The notes below the pieces were generated by a model. That model worked only from the letters and a program-made list of their open reading frames with translations. It was not told the DNA's origin and did not search any database. DNA of 64,000 nt, taken from positions 186,001-250,000 of the IMG/VR virus record IMGVR_UViG_3300012988_000016; one strand, given 5' to 3'. Below are positions 1 to 7,733 of this stretch, one piece after another (position 1 is the stretch's first letter; every line of letters starts with the position of its first letter). Position numbers and translations under genes: made by a program. This stretch comes from a virus.

Positions 1-1
1 C

Positions 2-523
2 ATGTCGCTAGGTATCTACGGTGGTAGCTTCGATCCATTCACCCTTGGTCATCTGAGCATCCTCAAGGGGGCGCTGAAGGTGTTCGATCGAGTCAAGGTG
101 GCGATCGGCATCAATTCGGACAAGAAGGGGATGTTCACGTTCGAGGAACGGAAGCAAATGATTGAGCAATACATCGATCTGTACCGCCTTCATGGGGTGA
201 CGGTCGATTGCTTCGAAGGTCTGCTGATTGACTACTGTCAGTCTCAAAGGACCGAGGAAGTCTACCCCACCATCATTCGTGGTTTGCGGGCCATCTCCGA
301 TTTCGAGCAAGAGATGAAGATTGCCGACATCAACCATAAGCTGGACCATACCATCCAGACGATCTTCATTCCTGCCGAGGCGGGACATCTTTACGTCTCC
401 TCCAGTACCGCCAAAGAACTGGCCAAGTACACCACACAGGAAGTTCAGCTGGCCGACTATGTGATCCCCAGTGTGGCGGTACAGTTGATCAACAGATCTC
501 AGCCCAGAAGCACCTTGGCCTGA
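2..523 (+). CDS. coaD: Phosphopantetheine adenylyltransferase (PPAT)
   Basis: Catalyses the fourth step of CoA synthesis: 4'-phosphopantetheine plus ATP gives dephospho-CoA plus pyrophosphate, in the cytosol. The 173-residue product has the nucleotidyltransferase signature GGSFDPFTLGH near the N-terminus (T/HxGH motif), the RGLRAISDFEQEM substrate-binding block and a VSSSTAKEL block near residue 132. These are in the order and spacing expected of CoaD, which is usually about 160 residues. The stop overlaps the next start (TGATG). With coaE at 4.6-5.2 kb the window encodes both terminal CoA steps. The start is at the window edge, so its promoter is not visible. Confidence 0.95.
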   Translation: MSLGIYGGSFDPFTLGHLSILKGALKVFDRVKVAIGINSDKKGMFTFEERKQMIEQYIDLYRLHGVTVDCFEGLLIDYCQSQRTEEVYPTIIRGLRAISDFEQEMKIADINHKLDHTIQTIFIPAEAGHLYVSSSTAKELAKYTTQEVQLADYVIPSVAVQLINRSQPRSTLA

Positions 524-1245
524 TGTACCTGCGCAAGATCTACATCCGACACAGAGAACAATATCCAGACAGCCCCAATACTTTTGCGGCTTTGGACGGA
601 TTTACCCAACTAGGTGTTGAGGTACAGCCCTATTACGGTTTTGACGATATCCAAGCCTTGACCGATCTGGGCCCAGAGGTTGGGGTGACGGGCTTCGTAG
701 GAGATACGTGGGCCGCTCTAAAGGTCTTGGGTAAGCCGATGCCCATCCCCATCGATTACCCAGAGCAATTGACTCCTTGGTTGGGCCGTAAGATCTGGCG
801 AAGCACCCTGGGGGAGATACGGCGTTCGGTCGAGCAAGTGTTCATCAAGCCAGTGTCGGAAAAGCTCTTCACTGGCTTCATCTGGCGTTCCAATATGGGT
901 GACCAGATACGTATGGCGACTTGTGAGGACGATACCGAGATTTGGGTCTCGGAACCGATCTCCCTGGAGTCTGAGTACCGCTGTTTTATCCAAGATGGGG
1001 ATATTGTGGGAGTCCGCCACTACAAGGGAGATTGGGGCAAGGCGATCGATCGTCGAACCGTAGAAGCAGCGGTCTCAGCCTACAAGGACTGTCCCAGAGC
1101 ATTCTCACTAGATTTCGGGGTGACCAGCACAGGCCAAACTGTGTTGGTGGAAGTCAATGACGGGTATGCATTGGGGTCCTATGGACTCCCTTCCATCATC
1201 TACGCGAAGTTTATCGAAGCTCGCTGGGAGGAACTGACCCGATGA
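523..1245 (+). CDS. ATP-grasp protein, R2K-like clade
   Basis: 240 residues. The C-terminal half has ATP-grasp features: an FIKP strand (about residue 108), a YRCFI segment and the metal-binding end SLDFGVTSTGQTVLVEVND. ATP-grasp enzymes ligate a carboxylate to an amine or thiol through an acyl-phosphate. The substrate here is unknown. It resembles the R2K clade seen in phages and conflict loci. It overlaps coaD by 1 nt and the next gene by 4 nt, so the three are probably cotranslated. A second protein of the same general type lies at 6689-7495. Confidence 0.75.
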   Translation: MYLRKIYIRHREQYPDSPNTFAALDGFTQLGVEVQPYYGFDDIQALTDLGPEVGVTGFVGDTWAALKVLGKPMPIPIDYPEQLTPWLGRKIWRSTLGEIRRSVEQVFIKPVSEKLFTGFIWRSNMGDQIRMATCEDDTEIWVSEPISLESEYRCFIQDGDIVGVRHYKGDWGKAIDRRTVEAAVSAYKDCPRAFSLDFGVTSTGQTVLVEVNDGYALGSYGLPSIIYAKFIEARWEELTR

Positions 1246-1499
1246 ATGCCCTAACGATCGCCAGAGAAGAAGCGGCCAAGCTAGAGGTTAAGTTGGACGA
1301 CGCCACTCTGGAGTCCCTCGTCTGGGAGCAAACTGGATGGCCCGGCTTCTTTGCTGGTGACGATCCAGAGGCTGAGTTTCGGAGACAACTCCAAGCCGCC
1401 ATGCAGCCTATCGTCACAGCCCAGCGGTCTAGAGATCGACGAGAACTCCAGGAGAAACTCCCAACCAAATGGGAACTCCTCCTGGAGGACGATCAGTAA
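1242..1499 (+). CDS. Small protein with C-terminal tag
   Basis: 85 residues, no recognised domain. It begins at an ATGA overlap with the ATP-grasp gene. It is mostly helical and charged, and ends in LPTKWELLLEDDQ, which fits the C-terminal peptide shared by about fifteen proteins in this window. Its end converges on the gene at 1493-1762. Confidence 0.75.
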   Translation: MNALTIAREEAAKLEVKLDDATLESLVWEQTGWPGFFAGDDPEAEFRRQLQAAMQPIVTAQRSRDRRELQEKLPTKWELLLEDDQ

Positions 1500-1762
1500 C
1501 CTCGCATCATCTGCCACAAACGCATCACATCGCTGGCTCCGCCAAAGCCTTCGACAATACCTGAGCCCGCTTCCCTGAAGGCTTCGATGGTGGCCCACGC
1601 CACCTCGGCCGCACTAACGGCTTGTCGCTTGCGCCATTCGTCCTCGGTGCCAGCCTCGATGATGTGAAGCGGCACGCCGCCTGGCTTGAATAGAGGAGCC
1701 ACCTCAGCGGCAAAGACGGCCGCGTAGATGACTTGCTCTCCTTGGGTCAAGCGTTCAATCAT
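1493..1762 (-). CDS. Hypothetical protein
   Basis: 89 residues, helical and alanine-rich, no known family. The ATG at 1762 overlaps the stop of the upstream 395-residue gene as TGATG, which favours this start over the GTG two codons earlier. Third gene of a minus-strand operon behind an XRE regulator. Confidence 0.7.
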   Translation of the reverse strand: MIERLTQGEQVIYAAVFAAEVAPLFKPGGVPLHIIEAGTEDEWRKRQAVSAAEVAWATIEAFREAGSGIVEGFGGASDVMRLWQMMRGY

Positions 1763-2949
1763 CACCACTTGCCTTCGCGAATGGTGTTTGGACCAACTAG
1801 CTTGACTTGATGAGGAGTGCCCACCATGTGAGTAACCTGGTCCAACTTGTTGAGATCGATCGACTCGTTCTCGGGCAAGAGGTTAAGCCCCTTCTGCATC
1901 CCATACTTGAGCATCGACATCACTCCTTTGAGCTTGTCGGTGCCTTGCAGGGCATGCAGGTCGTCCTTGTAGGTGTCAAACCAGGGCAACCCATAGCGAG
2001 CGTAATCGGCCGCAGTTTGGGGCGGGCTGGGCGGGTCCTGTTGGGTGACCGCTTTCCACACCAGGCTGTTGGCCAGGTGGATGAAGACCCGTTGGGTATT
2101 TTGAGTGTCCCAGTCGGAGATATCGAAAGGATCGGCGTAGATCTCCTGCTTCATCTGACCGCCAGCTGCCATCCCCATATCGGCAGCTGCCGCACCAAAC
2201 ACCTCTTCGTCAGAATCACAAACTGAACGGATCGCATCCGCACCCTTCGTTTCTGATCGACTCCGCATACCACGGCGTCTAGTGTCCGCATTGGTGGCAG
2301 ACATTGGACGAATGCCGCCAGATGACTTGCCTTCCCACATATCACCCCCCAAACTGGTGCTTCGCATGATTCTAGGTTGAGGCACCACACGAGGGAAGCG
2401 GCGGTTGAATACCTCCGACTTCATAGGTATCACCTCAATCTGGATACCGCCAAACTCGGCCTCTCCAGTGATTTGCTCCTCAGCCGTGACACCCAAGCCA
2501 AGTGGGGCGGCCACGAACTGTCGAACCAACCCTTTCTCCACCACGTAGCCGTCGATCCACGGCTGTTTGGGGACCGTCACATAGTCCTTTGGCGTCAAAC
2601 CAGCTGACCACCTCTCACCCGTCACCGCACTCACCTTACCGGCTGCGATCTTGACCGCGAAGGGGTAGACGCCTTGATATTGGACCTGATGGCCGCTGAA
2701 GCGCATCCACAGTGCTTCTGATTGGTATAGGGCCGTCATGATGCCGCCATGTTCCAACCACTTGGCCGGCACCCGATCCTTGAAGTCGTCTACCCGCCTG
2801 AGTGGGAAATGACCCAAATCAGGAGGTAGTGGATAGGCCTTTCCGTCGTCTGGGATCCGAAGCGTACGCTGAAGGCTGATCTTCATCTTCGCCTCCGGAT
2901 GCACGTCTGGAAGGCTGAATGAAAGTACGTTGTTGTATAGGTCTAACAT
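1762..2949 (-). CDS. Conserved hypothetical protein, 395 aa
   Basis: No function assigned. The N-terminal part has a conserved-looking block (PLPPDLGHFPLRRVDDF, about residues 40-56) followed by segments such as GGIMTALYQSEALWMRFSG. I recall similar sequences from bacterial chromosomes without a known role. The middle (about 200-250) is Ser/Arg-rich and low complexity, and probably disordered. A clear Shine-Dalgarno (AAGGAG, 7 nt before ATG) precedes it, unlike the many GGTGTA-preceded genes here. It lies 15 nt downstream of the XRE regulator and is probably cotranscribed with it. Confidence 0.75.
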   Translation of the reverse strand: MLDLYNNVLSFSLPDVHPEAKMKISLQRTLRIPDDGKAYPLPPDLGHFPLRRVDDFKDRVPAKWLEHGGIMTALYQSEALWMRFSGHQVQYQGVYPFAVKIAAGKVSAVTGERWSAGLTPKDYVTVPKQPWIDGYVVEKGLVRQFVAAPLGLGVTAEEQITGEAEFGGIQIEVIPMKSEVFNRRFPRVVPQPRIMRSTSLGGDMWEGKSSGGIRPMSATNADTRRRGMRSRSETKGADAIRSVCDSDEEVFGAAAADMGMAAGGQMKQEIYADPFDISDWDTQNTQRVFIHLANSLVWKAVTQQDPPSPPQTAADYARYGLPWFDTYKDDLHALQGTDKLKGVMSMLKYGMQKGLNLLPENESIDLNKLDQVTHMVGTPHQVKLVGPNTIREGKW

Positions 2950-2964
2950 ATCGTTTTCTCCTTG

Positions 2965-3315
2965 TTACCAGTTTCCGTCTCTAACTCGTTGCTGTATCTC
3001 GACCAATTCTTGGTCCGGCAAATCTTTGATCTCGGCCAAAAGTCGAATGAAAAGCTCAGGCCGCTTCATCAACGCCTTCTTGAAGGTAGCCGATACTCTG
3101 CCGGTCATCGCCAATAGGAGGTCCGGACTTGCCCCCAAGTCTTGGGCGATAGCCAACACCACCTTCTCGGAAGGGTCATTGAACCGTCCCAGCTCCAATT
3201 TGGACAGATAGCCTGGGTCCACCCCCACCCGTTGAGCCACTTGCCGTAGCGAAAAGCTAGGATCTGTCGCTCTTTTGGCTTCTCGAAAAGCTTTGATGTA
3301 TTGCCCGAAATCCAC
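2965..3315 (-). CDS. XRE-family HTH transcriptional regulator
   Basis: 116 residues. A Cro/C1-type helix-turn-helix spans about residues 8-65, with the typical SLRQVAQRVGVDPGYLSKLE recognition region. A helical C-terminal extension may dimerise. Start GTG at 3315. It probably controls its own operon (this gene plus the 395- and 89-residue genes). The target operator is not known; a near-palindromic element lies just upstream (3324-3336). Confidence 0.88.
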   Translation of the reverse strand: MDFGQYIKAFREAKRATDPSFSLRQVAQRVGVDPGYLSKLELGRFNDPSEKVVLAIAQDLGASPDLLLAMTGRVSATFKKALMKRPELFIRLLAEIKDLPDQELVEIQQRVRDGNW

Positions 3316-3323
3316 TGTAGCAT

Positions 3324-3336
3324 GGTATACAACACC
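3324..3336 (-). promoter_or_regulatory. Variant promoter/operator before XRE regulator
   Basis: On the minus strand this reads GGTGTTGTATACC, a partly symmetrical element ending 8 nt before the GTG start. It resembles the phage-wide GGTGTA element but departs from it. It could be a promoter overlapped by an autoregulatory operator. Confidence 0.35.
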
Positions 3337-3348
3337 ATCTACAGAGGG

Positions 3349-3525
3349 TCAACGAAAATCGTCACCCATCACCAAATCGGCTGACAGCAACATGATGATC
3401 AGGGCCGTGATACCCAGCAACAGATTGGGACTGAGGCGGAAGAAGTCTAGGATCAACTGGAGCAAGTAGGCGCCTATGACGGTGAAGAGCAGGACCGTCA
3501 TCGCTATCAAGCAGCCCTCCTTCAT
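3349..3525 (-). CDS. Small two-helix membrane protein
   Basis: 58 residues. Two hydrophobic helices (about residues 7-28 and 35-52) fill most of the protein, separated by the short FFRLSPN turn. The ATG at 3525 overlaps the upstream stop as ATGA, so this start is preferred over longer in-frame readings. Function unknown. Confidence 0.7.
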   Translation of the reverse strand: MKEGCLIAMTVLLFTVIGAYLLQLILDFFRLSPNLLLGITALIIMLLSADLVMGDDFR

Positions 3526-3809
3526 CGACCTTTGAATTGGTCTTTCGGGATCCCGAACTCTTCTCCCACTCGCGTACTCAAGTAGGCGGCCACCCACCAA
3601 TCCATCGTGTAGTGCCTGTCTGGGTCCGGAGGATTTTCCTCGACATCGCCGTTTTGGATCTGCATCGCCTTCCGAAGCTCATACGACTCCTCGGGCGTCA
3701 ATCCCAGTTCTTTAACTAGCTCCAAGTCATTGCAACCATGGCGACTCAACTCTTCTGAGCAGACGCCAAGCATGTACTTGATCAGACGGGCTTCTAAGGG
3801 GGTTAACAT
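3522..3809 (-). CDS. Hypothetical protein
   Basis: 95 residues, no recognised family. The acidic, helical first half is followed by DPDRHYTMDWWVAAYLSTRVGEEF. A GGTGTA element (3820-3825) lies 10 nt before the start, so this gene heads a two-gene unit with the small membrane protein downstream. Confidence 0.75.
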   Translation of the reverse strand: MLTPLEARLIKYMLGVCSEELSRHGCNDLELVKELGLTPEESYELRKAMQIQNGDVEENPPDPDRHYTMDWWVAAYLSTRVGEEFGIPKDQFKGR

Positions 3810-3810
3810 G

Positions 3811-4578
3811 TTAGGGTGTTACACCAATTCGTCGTTTGGCGCTATTGAACGCCTTCTGACTTTCTCTCACTCGAATTCGAAATTTTGCCTCCTCTTTTCG
3901 CTTATCTCGCGCAGCCATACCTGCACGGGCTTCAACGGACAATCTCCCTTCGTACAGAGTATCCCATTTAGACATCTGTGGTTTTTTCTCCGAGCCTACC
4001 CTAGTGTGATTTTCGCCAGGACGGTGACCGAAGCCACTACCGTTCCATACGGGATCAAATCTCTCTCTCAACACATCTTCTACTGCTTTTGCCATCCATT
4101 TCAAAGGAATAACCTTGAAGCTAAACTCAGACAGAGACCATATACCCTGAGACTTAGCTACTTCATCAATACTGCTATAGTGCTGACTGAGCCTCGCGGT
4201 TAAAGAATCCCCCTTCTTCCCAGAAGCACTCCCAATGTACAGAGGATATTGGTTGGTAGACACACCTTCATACAAGGGGAGCGACCCCGAATACTGTATC
4301 GCGTACACACCTTGATCTTCTAAGTGCTGGATTTCTGGAATTTTCAGAAATGAAATGGGAGGCATGCTGAAGAACGCCCTAATGAAATCACTTGGTTCGG
4401 GCTCCAACGACAGATAGATCTTCGAATAGTCCTTGTAATCCCCTAGCAAATCAGAGGGATGAACTTCAGAGTCGTCGAAATTAGTCAAGCTCATAAACTG
4501 CTCCAATGAATCGCCTTCTATGGGGGAAATAGGCTGAGGTTGAGAGTAGGTTGCCAATCTAGTACGTCTCGGCATCAC
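3811..4578 (-). CDS. GIY-YIG endonuclease, Eco29kI-like
   Basis: 255 residues, resembling the Eco29kI group of type II restriction enzymes with a GIY-YIG nuclease fold. Visible blocks in order: GVYAIQYSG and YPLYIGSA (the GIY and YIG tyrosines), SLTARLSQH (catalytic Arg), AVEDVLRERFDPVWN (catalytic Glu and the PVWN block), GFGHRPGENH, and the C-terminal SKWDTLYEGR. All expected active-site positions appear intact, so it should cut DNA. Known Eco29kI cuts CCGCGG. The site recognised here is unknown. No adjacent cognate 5-methylcytosine methyltransferase is present. It overlaps coaE by 20 nt. It could serve host-genome degradation, exclusion of other phages, or homing. Confidence 0.82.
   Translation of the reverse strand: MMPRRTRLATYSQPQPISPIEGDSLEQFMSLTNFDDSEVHPSDLLGDYKDYSKIYLSLEPEPSDFIRAFFSMPPISFLKIPEIQHLEDQGVYAIQYSGSLPLYEGVSTNQYPLYIGSASGKKGDSLTARLSQHYSSIDEVAKSQGIWSLSEFSFKVIPLKWMAKAVEDVLRERFDPVWNGSGFGHRPGENHTRVGSEKKPQMSKWDTLYEGRLSVEARAGMAARDKRKEEAKFRIRVRESQKAFNSAKRRIGVTP
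3820..3825 (-). promoter_or_regulatory. GGTGTA promoter element
   Basis: Lies inside the 3' end of the GIY-YIG nuclease gene, 10 nt before the ATG at 3809. It would allow the downstream pair to be transcribed separately from the ASCH-coaE-nuclease operon. Confidence 0.6.
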
Positions 4579-5182
4579 CAGTTCTCCACCGATCGAGAAT
4601 CGGACGAGCTTGGAGGAAAGCCAGCGAACGTGCTCGAAGGTTAGCCAGATCCCCGTTGTTGTGAATCAGGTAATCTGCATGAGCGATTGCTCGGCCGGGG
4701 TTCTGAGAGGCGATCCGAATCTTAGCCTCTTCTTCGGTCAGACTACTTCGAGCCATCAGGCGTTGGAGTTGAAGGTCAAAGTCAATATCAACCACCACCA
4801 ACGGTCGAAGCGACACCCAATAATTGGACTCCACCAATTGGCTTGCTTCGTAGCAGATCAGCCCATCCAGCTTCAACGATTTCTCGATGAAACGGCTGTG
4901 AATGTGCTCCCATTGGATACGTTCCAACCTTTTGAGCAGCGTATCCCTGAATCTGAAGACGAGCCTCCCGAGTTTCTTCCGATCGATCTGGCGATCTTCA
5001 GTCAAGAAGTCCTCACCAAATGTGCGAACGATCTCATCGTAACAGTCCTCCCCAGGCCTCATCACTTCTCTGGAGAGCTGGTCGGCATCAATCACATGTA
5101 CGCCCGCCTCAGCAAAGAATCGGGCGACTGTGCTCTTACCCGAGGCGATTCCGCCTGTCAGTCCAAACACATCTCTAATCAT
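4559..5182 (-). CDS. coaE: Dephospho-CoA kinase
   Basis: Phosphorylates the ribose 3'-OH of dephospho-CoA, the last step of CoA synthesis. 207 residues, the normal length for CoaE. A P-loop GLTGGIASGKST is at residues 7-18, followed by VIDADQLSREV and a characteristic C-terminal ADYLIHNNGD block. It starts at an ATGA overlap with the ASCH gene, in an ASCH-coaE-nuclease operon driven by the GGTGTA element at 5608-5613. Confidence 0.95.
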   Translation of the reverse strand: MIRDVFGLTGGIASGKSTVARFFAEAGVHVIDADQLSREVMRPGEDCYDEIVRTFGEDFLTEDRQIDRKKLGRLVFRFRDTLLKRLERIQWEHIHSRFIEKSLKLDGLICYEASQLVESNYWVSLRPLVVVDIDFDLQLQRLMARSSLTEEEAKIRIASQNPGRAIAHADYLIHNNGDLANLRARSLAFLQARPILDRWRTGDAETY

Positions 5183-5598
5183 AGAAGTCCTTTGAAGACG
5201 GTCTCTTCCTCAGCCGTCAGCTCGACATCAAAGAATCCCAACTGACCTTTGAGGGGCCGGAAGGGCAACGCAGTGATCGATTCCAGCTTGTAGCCGTACT
5301 GCTCTTTCATGTGCCATACCCCACCGTCCTCTGCCCCTCTTGGATAGATGTGGGTGATGACCGCTGCCCCTAGGATTCCGCCCATACGGTACACATGTGA
5401 GCTCAGCTTAGGCATCGTAATCCCACACCAACTTTCGGCGAAGGCTAGGTCAGCCTTTGTGAAGGTGCCGGCTGAATGGATCAGGAAGGGAAGCGGGAGT
5501 TCGAGCTTCGTCTTCCACTTGCGGTTCTCGATGCGCTTCGGGCCGTCAACAACAAGCCAAGCCCAGGGTTGTCTGAGGCTGAGAGCCTTGACGATCAT
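5179..5598 (-). CDS. ASCH-domain protein
   Basis: 139 residues. The ASCH (PUA-like, RNA-binding) signature is at the N-terminus: ALSLRQPWAWLVVDG then KRIENRKW. The fold is linked to RNA binding, RNA modification or coactivator roles. I chose the ATG at 5598 because it lies 9 nt after the GGTGTA element, and because the ASCH signature begins a few residues later. First gene of the operon with coaE and the GIY-YIG nuclease. Confidence 0.88.
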   Translation of the reverse strand: MIVKALSLRQPWAWLVVDGPKRIENRKWKTKLELPLPFLIHSAGTFTKADLAFAESWCGITMPKLSSHVYRMGGILGAAVITHIYPRGAEDGGVWHMKEQYGYKLESITALPFRPLKGQLGFFDVELTAEEETVFKGLL

Positions 5599-5607
5599 TT
5601 GGGACAA

Positions 5608-5623
5608 TACACCGCCTGGTGTA
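5608..5623. promoter_or_regulatory. Divergent GGTGTA promoter pair
   Basis: One element on each strand: 5608-5613 (minus) ends 9 nt before the ASCH start at 5598, and 5618-5623 (plus) ends 9 nt before the ATG at 5633. Only 4 bp separate the two hexamers, so initiation on the two strands should be mutually exclusive or coordinated. Confidence 0.65.
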
Positions 5624-5632
5624 CAACAATCC

Positions 5633-5851
5633 ATGGAACCCACCGAAAAGCTCTATGTGGTGCGCTTGTTCGACATGTTCGATGGCTGGATCGACATCTC
5701 AAAGCCGTTGTCTGAAGCTGAAGCAAAGACGATTTGGAACGAGAGGACTAAGAACGGTACTTGCAAGACCCAATACGCAGATGGGGACTATTACAAGATC
5801 TTCCCCGCCGACACCAAAATGCTCATCACCCCTGAGACGACTGGCCGCTAA
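5633..5851 (+). CDS. Hypothetical protein
   Basis: 72 residues, no known domain. N-terminal YVVRLFDMFDGWIDIS looks like a beta-strand pair, followed by a helix (EAEAKTIWNERT). The 5633 start is fixed by the GGTGTA element 9 nt upstream. Longer in-frame readings run through the oppositely oriented ASCH gene. Confidence 0.75.
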   Translation: MEPTEKLYVVRLFDMFDGWIDISKPLSEAEAKTIWNERTKNGTCKTQYADGDYYKIFPADTKMLITPETTGR

Positions 5852-5852
5852 T

Positions 5853-5858
5853 GGTGTA
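5853..5858 (+). promoter_or_regulatory. GGTGTA promoter element
   Basis: Begins 1 nt after the TAA of the 72-residue gene and ends 11 nt before the ATG of the Bax-inhibitor-like gene. Confidence 0.6.
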
Positions 5859-5869
5859 TAGTGGGCGTC

Positions 5870-6535
5870 ATGAAGTCAAGAATCATAGATGCTCACAGCG
5901 GCACTGACCATCAATTGGGCGAGCGTTCCTACATCCTCTGTTTGATGATGTGGGTCATGTTGGGCTTTGCCAGCACCGGTTTTGGAGCCAGTCTGACTTG
6001 GGGCACGCCGTTTTCGAAATGGGCGACCCTAGGTTTGGCTTTGATTACCTTCTTGGGGTGTTTCCTCGCCGCCATTGAGGCTCTGCCGATCGCCATTTTT
6101 GGATATCTGCTGATCACTTTCCCCTTTGGGGCCATGTTGGGGCCAGTGGTGGCGACCTACACCAAAGCCAGCCTGATCAATGTGTTGGGCACAACCGCCA
6201 TCCTGAGTCTTGGGATGGGCGGAATCGGCTTCATCTACCCCAAGAGTCTTGGTGGGCTGCATACTTACCTGTTCGGCGCCCTCTGGATGCTGATCTTGTC
6301 TCAGTTTGGGACAATCATCCTTGCTGCCATGGGTTTTCCTGTACAAGCTGCTTGGACGTGGATGGACTGGTTTGGGGTGGCGCTTTTCAGCGGGTTGCTG
6401 ATCTATGACGTCAACCAGGCGGTCCGAAGTGAGCGGACCTTGCTTAGCAGCCTGGGGTTCGCAGTTGCCATTTACTTGGATATCTTGAACATTTTTATCC
6501 GCTTGTTGGAGCTCACAGGTAAGAAGGACAAATAA
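5870..6535 (+). CDS. Bax inhibitor-1 (YccA/LFG) family membrane protein
   Basis: 221 residues with about seven hydrophobic helices. The conserved C-terminal signature is present: LLIYDVNQAVR, then AIYLDILNIFIRLLEL with the acidic residue in the penultimate helix. Bacterial members such as YccA bind and inhibit the FtsH membrane protease, and others act as pH-gated Ca2+ leak channels. A phage copy could protect phage membrane proteins or modulate host FtsH (inference). Start at ATG 5870, 11 nt after the GGTGTA element. Confidence 0.85.
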   Translation: MKSRIIDAHSGTDHQLGERSYILCLMMWVMLGFASTGFGASLTWGTPFSKWATLGLALITFLGCFLAAIEALPIAIFGYLLITFPFGAMLGPVVATYTKASLINVLGTTAILSLGMGGIGFIYPKSLGGLHTYLFGALWMLILSQFGTIILAAMGFPVQAAWTWMDWFGVALFSGLLIYDVNQAVRSERTLLSSLGFAVAIYLDILNIFIRLLELTGKKDK

Positions 6536-6554
6536 TCCCTTCTGCCTGGGGCTT

Positions 6555-6713
6555 ATGCTCAATCTGGATACCAAATACTACGAATACAGCACCACTGAGG
6601 TCAACACAATTGGACCAGTCAAGCCACCAGAAGGGGATGGCTGGTTCTTCGTCGCTATGAGTGGCGGACACCTGCACAACTATATCCTATGGGCCCGACA
6701 GAAGAAGAGATAG
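6555..6713 (+). CDS. Small hypothetical protein
   Basis: 52 residues, read directly from the sequence. It starts MLNLDTKYYEYSTTEV, has a PPEGDGWFFVAMSG core and ends LWARQKKR. It looks like a small beta-rich phage protein. Its 3' end overlaps the following ATP-grasp gene by 25 nt. Confidence 0.65.
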   Translation: MLNLDTKYYEYSTTEVNTIGPVKPPEGDGWFFVAMSGGHLHNYILWARQKKR

Positions 6714-7495
6714 CTAGGTGGGGGAAAGCAGCGTATCCAACGTTGCTGTTACCTCCAACTTACAGCACAGAAGCAGAGGCGCTGCGTAAAGCCGCTCAGG
6801 CGAGGGATTGGAACATCCATCGGGTCCTCAGATGCCAGACCCCCTTTACGGCGGGTCCAATAGCAGTGCATGGACCACTTCCCTTCTGTGACTCGGTCGC
6901 CAGTCGGATGATGCTGGGATTGCTGGACCCTCCAGATGATTGGTTGGGCCGACTTCCTCAGCATTTCCTTCTTCGAGATTTGTGGGTCGGCACTGTAGCG
7001 GATCTCCACCGAGTTAAAGAACGATCGTTCGTCAAGCCCGCCAACGACAAGGTGTTCCAATACGGAACCTATGAACGAGGCTCAGATGTGCCGGTCCGCC
7101 ACATCCAAGATTCATGCCCCATCATTGTCTCGGAGGTGGTGGCTTGGGATCTGGAGGTTAGACTCTGGATCTTAGATCGCCAGATTGTAGCGGCCGAGCA
7201 TTACCGCATCATTGGAGATCACGAACCAGAAGACGTGGCCAGACAAGCGGCTGAATTCGGCCAACAGGTGTTGGCCGATCCGTCCTATGATCTGCCCTCA
7301 GGGGTGGTGTTGGATGTGGGCCACATAGAGGAGCGGGGCTGGGCAGTCGTGGAGGCCAATCAAGCCTACGCCTCAGGCATCTACGGGGAACAGAACCATC
7401 AGGCTATCCTTGATGTAGTGCAACGCTCTAGCGATGGCTTGGAAGCCGTCAAGCCTGAAGATGTCAAGTTCGTTCGAAAGTATCTGACAACCTAG
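6689..7495 (+). CDS. ATP-grasp protein, R2K-like clade (second copy)
   Basis: 268 residues. ATP-grasp landmarks are SFVKPANDKVF (about residues 113-123), a VSEVVAWDLEVRLWI strand pair and the metal-binding end GVVLDVGH...WAVVEANQAYASGIYG. The overall plan matches the protein at 523-1245, but the sequences are too different for a recent duplication. The substrate is unknown. The start overlaps the preceding 52-residue gene. Confidence 0.72.
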   Translation: MGPTEEEIARWGKAAYPTLLLPPTYSTEAEALRKAAQARDWNIHRVLRCQTPFTAGPIAVHGPLPFCDSVASRMMLGLLDPPDDWLGRLPQHFLLRDLWVGTVADLHRVKERSFVKPANDKVFQYGTYERGSDVPVRHIQDSCPIIVSEVVAWDLEVRLWILDRQIVAAEHYRIIGDHEPEDVARQAAEFGQQVLADPSYDLPSGVVLDVGHIEERGWAVVEANQAYASGIYGEQNHQAILDVVQRSSDGLEAVKPEDVKFVRKYLTT

Positions 7496-7733
7496 CCAAA
7501 TGTTCGGCCATCGCTTGACGTTGCTCGATTGAACCATAGCGGCAACAGCGCCGACAACCACCACTCAGTCCAGGATAGGCGCAAGTGCAGGAGGAGCTGC
7601 AGGGATTGGTTAGCAGACAAGGGCAACCACGATCATCCTCGACATCAACCAAAGAAGTGGTCCTCAACGCTTCTTCTTGATTTCTGTCGTAGCAGCAATC
7701 AACACAGCAACATTCTTCCTTGTTGTGGTTCAT
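7464..7733 (-). CDS. Cysteine-rich small protein
   Basis: 89 residues with about 16 cysteines, in clusters ECCCVDCCYD and GCPCLLTNPCSSSC, then GGCRRCCRYGS. The spacing suggests several metal sites. The tail (EQRQAMAEHLARL) is helical. The ATG at 7733 overlaps the upstream stop (ATGA). The 3' end overlaps the convergent ATP-grasp gene by 32 nt. Confidence 0.75.
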   Translation of the reverse strand: MNHNKEECCCVDCCYDRNQEEALRTTSLVDVEDDRGCPCLLTNPCSSSCTCAYPGLSGGCRRCCRYGSIEQRQAMAEHLARLSDTFERT

